64,000 nt of DNA, taken from the NCBI RefSeq assembly GCF_000688475.1, contig NZ_JIAN01000010.1:124001-188000 (forward strand), in the 5' to 3' direction. Of the stretch, positions 34,102-43,095 are shown piece by piece. Below the pieces are notes generated by a model. That model ran no database searches and was not told the origin of the DNA. It worked only from the letters and a program-made list of their open reading frames with translations. Position numbers and translations under genes: made by a program. Position 1 is the stretch's first letter. Each line of letters begins with the position of its first letter. The stretch comes from Cellulomonas sp. URHE0023 (lineage in GTDB: Bacteria; Actinomycetota; Actinomycetes; Actinomycetales; Cellulomonadaceae).

Positions 34102-35111
34102 GCCCGGCGGTCCGACGCGCGACGGGCCTGGTCGTGGTCGCCCTGGTGCTCGCGGTCGCGTGCTCGTTCCTCGGTCGCTGGCAGTGGAACCGGCACGTCT
34201 GGCGGGACAACGCCATCGCGGTCGTCAAGGCCAACGAGCAGGCCGAGCCGGTGCCGCTCGACGAGATCCTGCCGACGACCGGCGCGCCCCTGTCCCCGGA
34301 CGACGTCTGGCGCCGGGTCGAGGCGGTCGGGCACTACGAGCCGGATGCGACCGTCCTGCTGCGCAATCGCCCCGCCGGTGGGACGGCGGCCTACCACGTG
34401 CTCGTCCCGTTCGTGGTCGAGGACGCCTCTGCCGGTACGGCGGCCGAGCCGACCCTGCAGGGTTCGGTGCTGGTGGTCGACCGCGGCTGGGTCGCCACGG
34501 GTGAGACGTCGGCGGCCGCGGTGGACCCTCCCCCGCCGCCGGCCGGGACGATCACGGTCACGGTCAAGCTGCGCCAGGGCGAGCGCGCGTCGGGCCGTTC
34601 GGCACCGGCCGGCCAGGTCCAGGCCATCGCCGTCGACCAGGTGCTCGACGCGGCGGACCTGGCAGGTGCGCCGACGTTCGAGGCGTACGGCGGGTTGACG
34701 GCGGAGTCGCCCGCTGCCGCCGCGAGCCTGGGACCGCTCCCCGCGCCCAGCAAGGATCCGGGATCCCACCTGTCCTATGCGTTCCAGTGGTGGCTGTTCG
34801 CCCTCGGGGGCCTGGTGGCCTTCGTGTACATGGCGCGCCGCGAGCTTCTCGAGTCGCAGGACGAGGGCCAGCCCCAGGACGCACGGCTCGTGGACGACGA
34901 ACCACGCGGTGCATCCTCGCCGTCGCAGGGGGACGGTCCGGCGCTCTGGCCGACGCGTGACGACCCGCGCCCGCCTCGCAGACGCCCGGTGCCGCGGCGC
35001 TCGCCCGCGGACCCGAACATCCCGCACCGCCGAGGCGGTCGCGACGAGGACGCCGAGGACGCCCTGATCGACGCGCAGATCGCGGCATCCCAGCAGCACC
35101 CCTCGCACTGA
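34098..35111 (+). CDS. SURF1 family protein with C-terminal extension
   Basis: 337 aa. An N-terminal helix (GLVVVALVLAVACSFLGRWQ) with the conserved GRWQWNRHVWRD segment opens the SURF1 fold. Further family blocks are VEAVGHYEPDATVLLRNRPA, VLVVDRGWVATGE and a final helix SYAFQWWLFALGGLVAFVYM. The last 85 residues are hydrophilic, Pro/Arg/Asp-rich and probably disordered; typical SURF1 proteins end soon after the second helix. SURF1 assists heme A insertion into cytochrome oxidase; the heme A synthase gene is elsewhere in this window (57051). It is the last gene of its operon. Confidence 0.88.
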   Translation: MSPAVRRATGLVVVALVLAVACSFLGRWQWNRHVWRDNAIAVVKANEQAEPVPLDEILPTTGAPLSPDDVWRRVEAVGHYEPDATVLLRNRPAGGTAAYHVLVPFVVEDASAGTAAEPTLQGSVLVVDRGWVATGETSAAAVDPPPPPAGTITVTVKLRQGERASGRSAPAGQVQAIAVDQVLDAADLAGAPTFEAYGGLTAESPAAAASLGPLPAPSKDPGSHLSYAFQWWLFALGGLVAFVYMARRELLESQDEGQPQDARLVDDEPRGASSPSQGDGPALWPTRDDPRPPRRRPVPRRSPADPNIPHRRGGRDEDAEDALIDAQIAASQQHPSH

Positions 35112-35436
35112 CCCGCGCCGACCCGAGGACGCCTGTCTACGCGCGTCCTCCCACACCGGCGAACGCAAGAAGTCGCACATTTTCGAGCGATTATGACGAA
35201 ACTTGCAGTCGGATATCGTCCTCTTGCATCACTGTGTCTGGATCGCTACGGTCTAGCGAATCGGTCATACGGCCGATGACTACCAGCACGGACCAAGCGC
35301 TCTCCACGGACGCGTGGAGTCTGCGAGGCAGCGTCGCCTCCGCCCCTTTCCGAGCCCTCACTCGGACCCTCGCGCCAACGACGGCCGAGCCCCGGGCGGC
35401 CCCAGACCGCGTTCCACTTGTCGAGAGTGAGCACCC
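35112..35436 (+). other. 325-bp intergenic region, promoter/5' leader of the giant secreted protein gene
   Basis: It is more AT-rich than its surroundings in the first half (ATTATGACGAAACTTGCAG and beyond), which suits a promoter. A 7-bp hairpin (CTCCACG 35302-35308, loop GACG, CGTGGAG 35313-35319) lies about 120 bp before the start. I see no gene. The ribosome binding region GAGAGTGAGC lies upstream of the ATG at 35437. Confidence 0.4.
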
Positions 35437-38400
35437 ATGTTCGCCATGCGAACCCTTCGAGGGCGTCGCCACGTCGCCGCCCTCGCGGCCAGCGCGACCG
35501 TCATCGCCGCCGGCGTCGTCGCCGTGACCGGGACGGCGGCCGCCGCGGTCGCGACCGGTGGCGTCGGCGCGACCCTGCCGTACACCGAGGTACAGGCAGA
35601 GAGCGCCAGCACGAACGGCACGATCATCGGCCCGTCGGCGGAGTACAACACGCTGCCCGGTGAGGCCTCCTACCGCAAGGCCGTCACCTTGACGGGCCAG
35701 GGCAAGTACGTCGAGTTCACGACACCGACGGCGACGAACTCGATGGTGTTCCGATACAGCATCCCGGACTCCTCGAACGGCGCTGCCTACAACGCCCCGA
35801 TCTCGCTGTACGTCAACGGCGCCAAGCAGACGAGCTTCACGCTGACCAACGCGTACAGCCACTTCTACTCGAGCTACCCGTTCTCCAACTCGCCGAGCAC
35901 CAACCACCACCACTTCTACGACGAGGTTAACCGGCTGTTCGGGCAGACCTACCCGGCGGGCACGACGTTCCGGCTACAGGTCGACGCCGACTCCTCCGCA
36001 TCGTCGTACACGATCGACTTCGCCGACTTCGAGAACGTGGCAGCGCCCTTGACGCAACCCGCCGGGTCGGTCTCGATCGCGAGCTTCGGCGCGGACCCCA
36101 CCGGCGCCGCCGACTCCACCAACGCCATGAAGCAGGCCATCAACTCAGCCGGCGCAGGAGGGACGGTCTGGATCCCCGCCGGGACGTTCAAGATCGTCGA
36201 CCACATCATCGTGAACAACGTCACGATCAAGGGCGCCGGCATGTGGCACTCCAGGACCACCGGCGACCGGATCGGGTTCTACGGCACCTACGCGCCGAAC
36301 CCGAGCGCGAACGTGCACCTCGCCGACTTCTCGATCTTCGGCAACGTGCAGGAGCGCAACGACGCCGACCAGGTCAACGGCATCGGCGGCGCCATGACGA
36401 ACTCGACGGTCGACCGGGTGTGGATCGAGCACACCAAGGTCGGCGCGTGGATGGACGGGCCGTTCGACAACCTCGTCATGAGCGGGCTGCGGCTGCGCAA
36501 CTTCAACGCGGACGGCGTCAACTTCCACAACGGCGTGACCAACTCGCGGGTCACCAACAGCGACGTGCGCAACGCGGGCGACGACGGTCTGGCGACGTGG
36601 GCGGAGCAGAACGCCGACGTGAACGACTCGTTCGACCACAACACGGTCCAGTACCCGATCCTGGCGAACGGCATCGCCATCTACGGCGGGCACGACAACG
36701 TCGTCTCTGACAACCGGGTCATCGACGCGGGACTGTCCCAGGGCGGCGGCATCCACGTCGGGCAGCGGTTCGCGTCAACGACGCTCGGACGCACCGACGT
36801 CCTGCGCAACACGATCATCCGGTCGGGCAACGTCGACCCGAACTGGCAGTTCGGCGTCGGAGCGCTGTGGTTCGACGCGCGCGACGGGACGATGTCGGGC
36901 CTGACCAACGTCGACAACCTGCTGATCCAGCAGAGCCCCCACGAGGCGATCCAGTTCGTCTCGGGCTCCAACATCAGCAACGTCAAGATCAACAACGCGA
37001 CCATCCAGAACACCGGCACGTTCGTCGTGCAGGAGCAGGTGGCGGGCGCCGCGACGATCACCAACAGCACCGCGACCGGCACACAGGGCCCGTCGTCGAT
37101 CTACAGCTGCAGCAACCAGTTCGCGCTGACCGACGGTGGCGGCAACTCCGGAATCTTCGGCACGCCGTACTGCGGTCCGTGGCCGACGCCGACGCTCCCG
37201 CCGTACCTGCCGGACAACGTCTCCGGCGTCAGCGTGAGCCCGGCTGCGGTGTCGTTCGGGTCGGTGGCCACCGGCGCCACGGGCCCGGCTCAGGCCGTCA
37301 CGGTGACCAACACCGGCACGACGTCCGCCACCGTCGGCGCCATCGCCGTCACCGGTGACTTCAGCCAGACGAGCACCTGCGGCACCTCGCTCGCCGCCGG
37401 CGCTTCCTGCACGGTCTCGGTGAAGTTCGCCCCGACCGCCGCGGGCAACCGCACCGGCGCCCTGTCGGTGACCGCGAACGGGTCGGCCAACGTCGTCGCG
37501 CTCTCCGGCACCGGCGTCGCACCGGGGCCGATCCTCGGGGCCAGCCCGGGTTCACTGTCCTTCGGCAGCACGGTCGTCGGCGCGACGAGCGCGGCCCAGA
37601 CGGTGACCGTCGCCAACACCGGCACCACCGCGGCGAACGTCTCGGCGGTGGCCGTGACCGGCGACTACACGCAGACGAACACCTGCGCGTCGGTGGCCGT
37701 CGGGGGCTCCTGCACGGTCACGGTGGCGTTCAAGCCGACCGCGTCCGGCACCCGCACGGGGACGTTGACCGTGACGAGCAACGCGAACAACAGCCCGACC
37801 GCCGTCGCGCTGTCCGGTGCGGCGATCGACTCCACGACCAACATCGCGCAGGGCAAGACCGCCTCCGCGAGCTCGGTGACCAACAGCGCACAGGCCGCGG
37901 CCAACGCGGTCGACGGCGACGCCAGCACCTACTGGGAGAGCGCGAACGGCGCCTTCCCGCAGTGGCTCCAAGTGGACCTCGGCGCCGCCACCAGCATCGG
38001 CAAGGTCACCCTCAAGCTTCCGCCGGCCCCGGCGTGGGCGACCCGCACCCAGACGCTCTCGGTGCAGACCAGCACCGATGGCACGACGTTCGGCACCGTC
38101 GCGTCCGGGACGTACACCTTCAACCCGGCAGACGCCACGCCCAGCACCGCCGCGATCACCGTCCCGCCCGCCACCGCGCGGTACGTCCGCGTGAACATCA
38201 CGGCGAACTCGGGCTGGCCGGCCGGCCAGGTCTCGGAGCTCCAGGTGTTCCCGAGCGGGAACGTCACCCCGACGGCAGTGCTCAGCGCCGCCCCCGGGTC
38301 GCTCACCTTCGCCGGTCAGACGGTGAGCTCCACGAGCGCGGCCCAGGCGGTCACCGTCACCAACACGGGCACGGCCGCGGCGACGCTGCAAGGCATCGTG

Positions 38401-41400
38401 CTCGGCGGCGACTTCTCCCAGACGAACACCTGCGGCGCCTCCCTGGCCGTCGGTGCGTCGTGCGCGGTCTCGGTGAAGTTCACTCCGACCGCCACCGGCA
38501 GCCGCACGGGCACCCTGACCATCACCAGCAACGCGTCGAACAGCCCGACCGCCGTCGCACTGAGCGGCACGGGCACGTCGGCGGCGACCGCGTCGCTGTC
38601 GGCCAGCCCGTCCTCGCTGACGTTCGGATCGACGACGGTCGGCTCGCCGAGCGCCGTGCAGAACGTGACGATCACGAACACGGGCGGCGCGGCCGCCGCG
38701 GTCTCGGGTGTCACGTCGACCGGTGACTTCTCGCAGACGAGCACCTGCGGCTCGTCGATCTCCGCCGGTGCCACCTGCACCGTCGCCATCACGTTCCAGC
38801 CGACCGCGACCGGCGCCCGGACGGGGTCGGTGACGGTCACCAGCAACGCCACGAACAGCCCGACGACCGTCGCCCTCACCGGCACGGGCGCGGGTCAGGC
38901 CACCGGGAACCTCGCCCTGAACAAGGCCACGAGCGAGTCGTCGCACGCCGACGTCTACCCGTCGGGCAACGTCACCGACGGCAACGCGAGCAGCTACTGG
39001 GAGAGCGCCAACAACGCGTTCCCGCAGTGGGTGCAGGTGGACCTCGGGTCGGCACAGTCGATCAACAAGGTCACGCTGAAGCTGCCGGCCACGTGGGGAG
39101 CCCGGGACCAGACGCTCTCGATCCAGGGAAGCGCGAACGGCACCACCTGGACGACGCTCTCGCCGTCCGCCGTCGCGCAGTTCCTGCCGGCGAGCACCAA
39201 CACGGTGAACCTGAGCTTCCCGACGGCCAACGCGCGGTACGTGCGGGCCAACGTCACCGCCAACTCGAGCTGGCCGGCCGGTCAGCTCTCCGAGGTGGAG
39301 GTCTACGGGCCCGGGAGCACGGGGACGGCCACGCTGGCCGCCTCCCCCGCGAGCCTGTCCTTCGGCAGCACGACGGTCGGCGCCACGAGTGCCGCACAGA
39401 CGGTGACGATCAGCAACACGGGCGGCGCCTCGGCCAACGTCTCGGGCGTCACGATCGGCGGCGACTTCGCGGACACGACCACCTGCGGCGCCACCCTGGC
39501 CGCCGGTGCGACGTGCACCGCGAGCGTGACGTTCCGGCCGACCGCTACCGGGACGCGCACCGGGACGCTCACGGTCGCGAGCAACGCCAGCAACCCGTCC
39601 CTGACGGTCGCCCTCACCGGGACGGGCGCCGCGCCGTCCTCGGCCACGCTGACCGCCAACCCGACGAGCCTCACGTTCGCGGGCACCACGGTCGGGTCGT
39701 CGGCGGCCACCCAGAACGTGACCATCACCAACACCGGGTCGGCCGCAGCCTCTGTCTCCGGGGTGTCGGTCAGCGGCGACTACACGGACACGACCACCTG
39801 CGGCGCCTCGCTGGCCGCCGGTGCCTCGTGCACCGTCACCGTGACGTTCCGACCGACCGCGACCGGCACCCGCCCGGGCACCGTGACGGTCGCGAGCAAC
39901 GCCACCAACCCGACGTTGGCCGTGCCCCTGTCGGGCACGGGCAACGCCGCCTCGACCGCGACGATCACGGCCAACCCGACGAGCCTCGTGTACGGCGCCA
40001 CCGCCGTGGGCTCGTCGAGCGGGCCCCAGAGCATCACCTTCACCAACACCGGCGCCGCCTCGGCGACGATCACCGGGGTGACGGCCGGCGGCGACTTCAG
40101 CCGGACCACCACCTGCGGCACGACGCTCGGCGCCGGCAGCACGTGCACGGCGACCGTCACCTTCACGCCCACCGCGGCGGGCAGCCGCACGGGCAGCCTG
40201 ACGTTCTCCAGCACCGCGACGAACAGCGCGCTCACCGTGCCGCTGTCCGGGACGGGCGGCACCAGCACGGCGACCGACCAGGCCGTCGGCAAGACGATGA
40301 CCTCGTCGTCCGACACCTTCACGTTCGTCGCGGCCAACGCCAACGACGGGTCGCTCACGACCTACTGGGAGGGTGCGGTCCCGGCCTGGCTCAACGTGGC
40401 CATGCGGGCGAACGTCGCCGTGTCGTCCGTCGTCGTCAAGCTCAACCCCGACCCGGCCTGGGGCACGCGCACCCAGACGTTCTCGATCGAGGGCCGGGAC
40501 CAGGCGGGCGGCACCTGGACGACCATCAAACCGTCGGCGACGTACACCTTCACGCAGGGCAGCAACGTCGTCACCATCCCGGTGAGCACCACGGCGGCCG
40601 ACGTCCGCCTGTCCTTCACGGGCAACTCGGGCGCGTCCGGCGGTCAGGTCGCCGAGCTCCAGGTGCTGGGCGTCCCCGCGCCGAACCCGGACCTCACGGT
40701 CAGCAACGTGACGTCCTCCCCCGCGAGCCCGATCGAGACCGACTCGGTCACGCTCAGCGCCAAGGTCACCAACATCGGAACGGCCTCCGCCGCGGCCAGC
40801 ACGGTGAGCTTCTACCTGGGCACGACGAAGGTGGGCACGGCGAACGTCGCCTCCCTCGCCGCCGGAGCCTCGGCGACGGTCTCGTTCAACGCCGGACCGC
40901 AGACGGCCGGCACCTACGCGACGTCGGCGGTCGTCGACGAGACCAACGCCATCGTCGAGCAGAGCGAGGCGAACAACAGCGCAGGTGGCCCGGCTCTCAC
41001 CGTGGCCGCCGTGCAGAGCGCCGACCTCGTCGCGACCACCGGCTGGTCGCCGGGCTCGCCCTCGGGCGGGCAGACCGTCACGTTCACCACGACGGTCAGG
41101 AACCAGGGCAACCAGCCGTCGAGCTCGGCGGCGCACGGCGTGACGGTGACGATCAAGGACCAGACGGGAGCGGTCGTGAAGACGCTGACCCCGACTGTTC
41201 CGTCCGGCGTGCTGGCGGCCGGAGCGAGCGTCAACATCACGGCGGGCACCTGGACCGCGGTGAACGGCAAGTACACGGTGACGACGACGGTCGCCGCGGA
41301 CAGCGCCGAACTCTCGGTCAAGCAGACGAACAACACTGCGGTCCAGGCCCTGTCGGCCGGACGCGGCGCCTCGATGCCGTACGACTCGTACGAGGCGGAG

Positions 41401-43038
41401 GACGGCACGCTCGCGGGCGGGGCGACCACGGTCGGACCCAACCGCACGATCGGTGATCTCGCCGGTGAGGCGTCCGGCCGCAAGGCGGTCCGGCTGAACG
41501 CCACGGGCAAGTCGGTCTCCTGGACCACCCGGGCGGCGACCAACACGATCGACGTCCGTTACTCCATCCCCGACGGCACCACGACGACCCTCGGGGTGTT
41601 CAACGGCTCGACACAGGTCGGAACCGTCAACCTCGTGTCGAAGTACGCGTGGCTGTACGGGTCCGAGTCCTCTCCGCAGAACTCCGGCACCGGCCCGCGG
41701 CACATCTACGACGAGGCGAACGTGGTCCTGACCAGCACCGTCCCGGCGGGCTCCACGCTCTCGGTCCGGAACACCACCGGTGCCGACATCACGGTCGACT
41801 TCGTCCAGCTCGAGCTGGCGACGCCGATCGCGAACCCCGACCCCACGCACCTCGTGACGGTCGACGGCCTCGACCAGTCGGCGATCCAGGCGGCCCTCAA
41901 CACGGCCAACCAGAGCGCCACGGCCACCGGCATCTACCTGCCGGCGGGCGACTACCAGGTGTCGCAGAAGTTCCAGATCGGCCAGAAGCCGCTCCAGGTC
42001 GTCGGCGCCGGGCCGTGGTTCACGCGGCTCTACGCGCCTCAGGGCCAGGAGAACACCGACGTCGGCTTCACACCCAACGGAGCCGGTGCCACGGGTTCGC
42101 AGTTCCGGAACTTCGCGGTCTTCGGCAACACCACCAGCCGCACGGACGGCTCCGGTCAGGTGTTCGGGCTGACCAACGTCAGCAGCATCACGATCGACAA
42201 CGTGTGGGTCGCCCACACGGTCGTGATGGTCTGGGGCCAGAACGTGGACAGCTCGACGTTCACCAACAACCGGATCGACGACACGTTCGCCGACGGCATC
42301 ACGCTGGCGAACGACAGCTCGGGCAACGTGCTGCGGAACATCGCGGCGCACGCCACGGGTGACGACAGCTTCGCGCTGTTCAACGCCCAGGACGTGCACG
42401 CCGGGACGGTCTCGAACAACCTGTACGAGAACCTCACCGCGACCCTCACGTGGCGTGCCGCAGGGTTCGCGATCTACGGCGGTACGGCGAACACGTTCCG
42501 CAACCTGTACGCGGCAGACATGCTCACCTACCCGGGCGTGACGATCTCGTCGATCAACTTCGGGATCCCGTTCGTCGGCTTCAGCGGGACGACGACGTTC
42601 GACAACATCTCGATCGTCCGGTCGGGTGGCCACTTCTGGGGCCAGCAGGTGTTCCCGGCGCTCTGGCTCAACTCCGGCGACGGCGCGTTCACCGGCATCC
42701 GGGTGAGCAACGTCGACATCATCGACCCCACCTACGACGGGGTCATGTTCCAGACGAAGTACGTGGGGAGCAGCGCCACCAACCCGATCGCCGACACGGT
42801 GCTGACCAACGTCACGGTCGACCGGGCCAACGAGCCCCGGCCGGACGGCAGCAACGTGGACGCGACGGCGACGTTCCCGCTGACCGGCCGCACGGGTAAC
42901 GCCGTGTGGTGCAACGCCGCACCGGAGCCTGGGCAGGGCCCGGCGATCGGCGCGGTGACGTTCACCAACCTGGTGCTGACCAACAACTCGCACGACATCG
43001 TCAACACCTGCCCGAACTTCACCATCACGAGGAACTGA
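35437..43038 (+). CDS. Giant secreted protein with two GH87-like (alpha-1,3-glucanase/mycodextranase) modules
   Basis: 2533 aa. A signal peptide (RRHVAALAASATVIAAGVVA) is likely cut near residue 36. Then: CBM6/35-like module (about 49-205) and right-handed beta-helix (210-590, pectate-lyase-like start SIASFGADPTGAADSTNAMK); anchor-D-like repeats (597-695, 699-800); discoidin (801-942); repeats (947-1045, 1049-1150); discoidin (1155-1290); repeats (1295-1395, 1402-1500, 1506-1605); discoidin (1612-1745); CARDB (1750-1860, 1861-1980); a second CBM (1978-2130) and a second beta-helix (2138-2533). Both CBM plus beta-helix ends resemble streptomycete GH87 proteins, which cut alpha-1,3-glucan of fungal walls. 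No dockerin or LPXTG. Domain edges are by eye; enzyme class is inference. Confidence 0.8.
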   Translation: MFAMRTLRGRRHVAALAASATVIAAGVVAVTGTAAAAVATGGVGATLPYTEVQAESASTNGTIIGPSAEYNTLPGEASYRKAVTLTGQGKYVEFTTPTATNSMVFRYSIPDSSNGAAYNAPISLYVNGAKQTSFTLTNAYSHFYSSYPFSNSPSTNHHHFYDEVNRLFGQTYPAGTTFRLQVDADSSASSYTIDFADFENVAAPLTQPAGSVSIASFGADPTGAADSTNAMKQAINSAGAGGTVWIPAGTFKIVDHIIVNNVTIKGAGMWHSRTTGDRIGFYGTYAPNPSANVHLADFSIFGNVQERNDADQVNGIGGAMTNSTVDRVWIEHTKVGAWMDGPFDNLVMSGLRLRNFNADGVNFHNGVTNSRVTNSDVRNAGDDGLATWAEQNADVNDSFDHNTVQYPILANGIAIYGGHDNVVSDNRVIDAGLSQGGGIHVGQRFASTTLGRTDVLRNTIIRSGNVDPNWQFGVGALWFDARDGTMSGLTNVDNLLIQQSPHEAIQFVSGSNISNVKINNATIQNTGTFVVQEQVAGAATITNSTATGTQGPSSIYSCSNQFALTDGGGNSGIFGTPYCGPWPTPTLPPYLPDNVSGVSVSPAAVSFGSVATGATGPAQAVTVTNTGTTSATVGAIAVTGDFSQTSTCGTSLAAGASCTVSVKFAPTAAGNRTGALSVTANGSANVVALSGTGVAPGPILGASPGSLSFGSTVVGATSAAQTVTVANTGTTAANVSAVAVTGDYTQTNTCASVAVGGSCTVTVAFKPTASGTRTGTLTVTSNANNSPTAVALSGAAIDSTTNIAQGKTASASSVTNSAQAAANAVDGDASTYWESANGAFPQWLQVDLGAATSIGKVTLKLPPAPAWATRTQTLSVQTSTDGTTFGTVASGTYTFNPADATPSTAAITVPPATARYVRVNITANSGWPAGQVSELQVFPSGNVTPTAVLSAAPGSLTFAGQTVSSTSAAQAVTVTNTGTAAATLQGIVLGGDFSQTNTCGASLAVGASCAVSVKFTPTATGSRTGTLTITSNASNSPTAVALSGTGTSAATASLSASPSSLTFGSTTVGSPSAVQNVTITNTGGAAAAVSGVTSTGDFSQTSTCGSSISAGATCTVAITFQPTATGARTGSVTVTSNATNSPTTVALTGTGAGQATGNLALNKATSESSHADVYPSGNVTDGNASSYWESANNAFPQWVQVDLGSAQSINKVTLKLPATWGARDQTLSIQGSANGTTWTTLSPSAVAQFLPASTNTVNLSFPTANARYVRANVTANSSWPAGQLSEVEVYGPGSTGTATLAASPASLSFGSTTVGATSAAQTVTISNTGGASANVSGVTIGGDFADTTTCGATLAAGATCTASVTFRPTATGTRTGTLTVASNASNPSLTVALTGTGAAPSSATLTANPTSLTFAGTTVGSSAATQNVTITNTGSAAASVSGVSVSGDYTDTTTCGASLAAGASCTVTVTFRPTATGTRPGTVTVASNATNPTLAVPLSGTGNAASTATITANPTSLVYGATAVGSSSGPQSITFTNTGAASATITGVTAGGDFSRTTTCGTTLGAGSTCTATVTFTPTAAGSRTGSLTFSSTATNSALTVPLSGTGGTSTATDQAVGKTMTSSSDTFTFVAANANDGSLTTYWEGAVPAWLNVAMRANVAVSSVVVKLNPDPAWGTRTQTFSIEGRDQAGGTWTTIKPSATYTFTQGSNVVTIPVSTTAADVRLSFTGNSGASGGQVAELQVLGVPAPNPDLTVSNVTSSPASPIETDSVTLSAKVTNIGTASAAASTVSFYLGTTKVGTANVASLAAGASATVSFNAGPQTAGTYATSAVVDETNAIVEQSEANNSAGGPALTVAAVQSADLVATTGWSPGSPSGGQTVTFTTTVRNQGNQPSSSAAHGVTVTIKDQTGAVVKTLTPTVPSGVLAAGASVNITAGTWTAVNGKYTVTTTVAADSAELSVKQTNNTAVQALSAGRGASMPYDSYEAEDGTLAGGATTVGPNRTIGDLAGEASGRKAVRLNATGKSVSWTTRAATNTIDVRYSIPDGTTTTLGVFNGSTQVGTVNLVSKYAWLYGSESSPQNSGTGPRHIYDEANVVLTSTVPAGSTLSVRNTTGADITVDFVQLELATPIANPDPTHLVTVDGLDQSAIQAALNTANQSATATGIYLPAGDYQVSQKFQIGQKPLQVVGAGPWFTRLYAPQGQENTDVGFTPNGAGATGSQFRNFAVFGNTTSRTDGSGQVFGLTNVSSITIDNVWVAHTVVMVWGQNVDSSTFTNNRIDDTFADGITLANDSSGNVLRNIAAHATGDDSFALFNAQDVHAGTVSNNLYENLTATLTWRAAGFAIYGGTANTFRNLYAADMLTYPGVTISSINFGIPFVGFSGTTTFDNISIVRSGGHFWGQQVFPALWLNSGDGAFTGIRVSNVDIIDPTYDGVMFQTKYVGSSATNPIADTVLTNVTVDRANEPRPDGSNVDATATFPLTGRTGNAVWCNAAPEPGQGPAIGAVTFTNLVLTNNSHDIVNTCPNFTITRN
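37225..40260 (+). repeat. Seven tandem choice-of-anchor-D-like coding repeats
   Basis: Repeats of about 100 codons begin near 37225, 37530, 38275, 38580, 39320, 39640 and 39950, interrupted by discoidin modules. Each has a strand SPxSLxFGSTTVGxT, a conserved TCGxSLAAGAxCTVxVxFxP block (cysteine pair) and GTRTGTLTV. Cysteine pairs suggest a disulfide in each repeat. DNA identity between copies is high, so recombination or assembly collapse is possible here. Confidence 0.8.
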
Positions 43039-43044
43039 ACGGCC

Positions 43045-43080
43045 GAACGGCCGGTGCCCCCACAGGGGTACCGGCCGTTC
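43045..43080. terminator. Strong bidirectional hairpin terminator
   Basis: GAACGGCCGGTGCCCC (43045-43060) pairs with GGGGTACCGGCCGTTC (43065-43080), 16 bp with one G-T wobble and a CACA loop. It separates the convergent giant-protein gene (stop 43038) and ABC-F gene (stop 43096) and can stop both. Confidence 0.8.
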
Positions 43081-43095
43081 GTCGTGCCTGAAGGG

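Noticed and set aside
37225..40260. A CRISPR array or tandem satellite
   Set aside because: Units are about 300 bp, all in one reading frame and coding for beta-sandwich domains; there are no short uniform repeats with spacers.
37552..42993. Very long antisense open frame across the giant secreted gene
   Set aside because: It mirrors the GC-skewed third codon position of the plus-strand gene, has Arg/Gly/Val-rich low-complexity translation and no domain.
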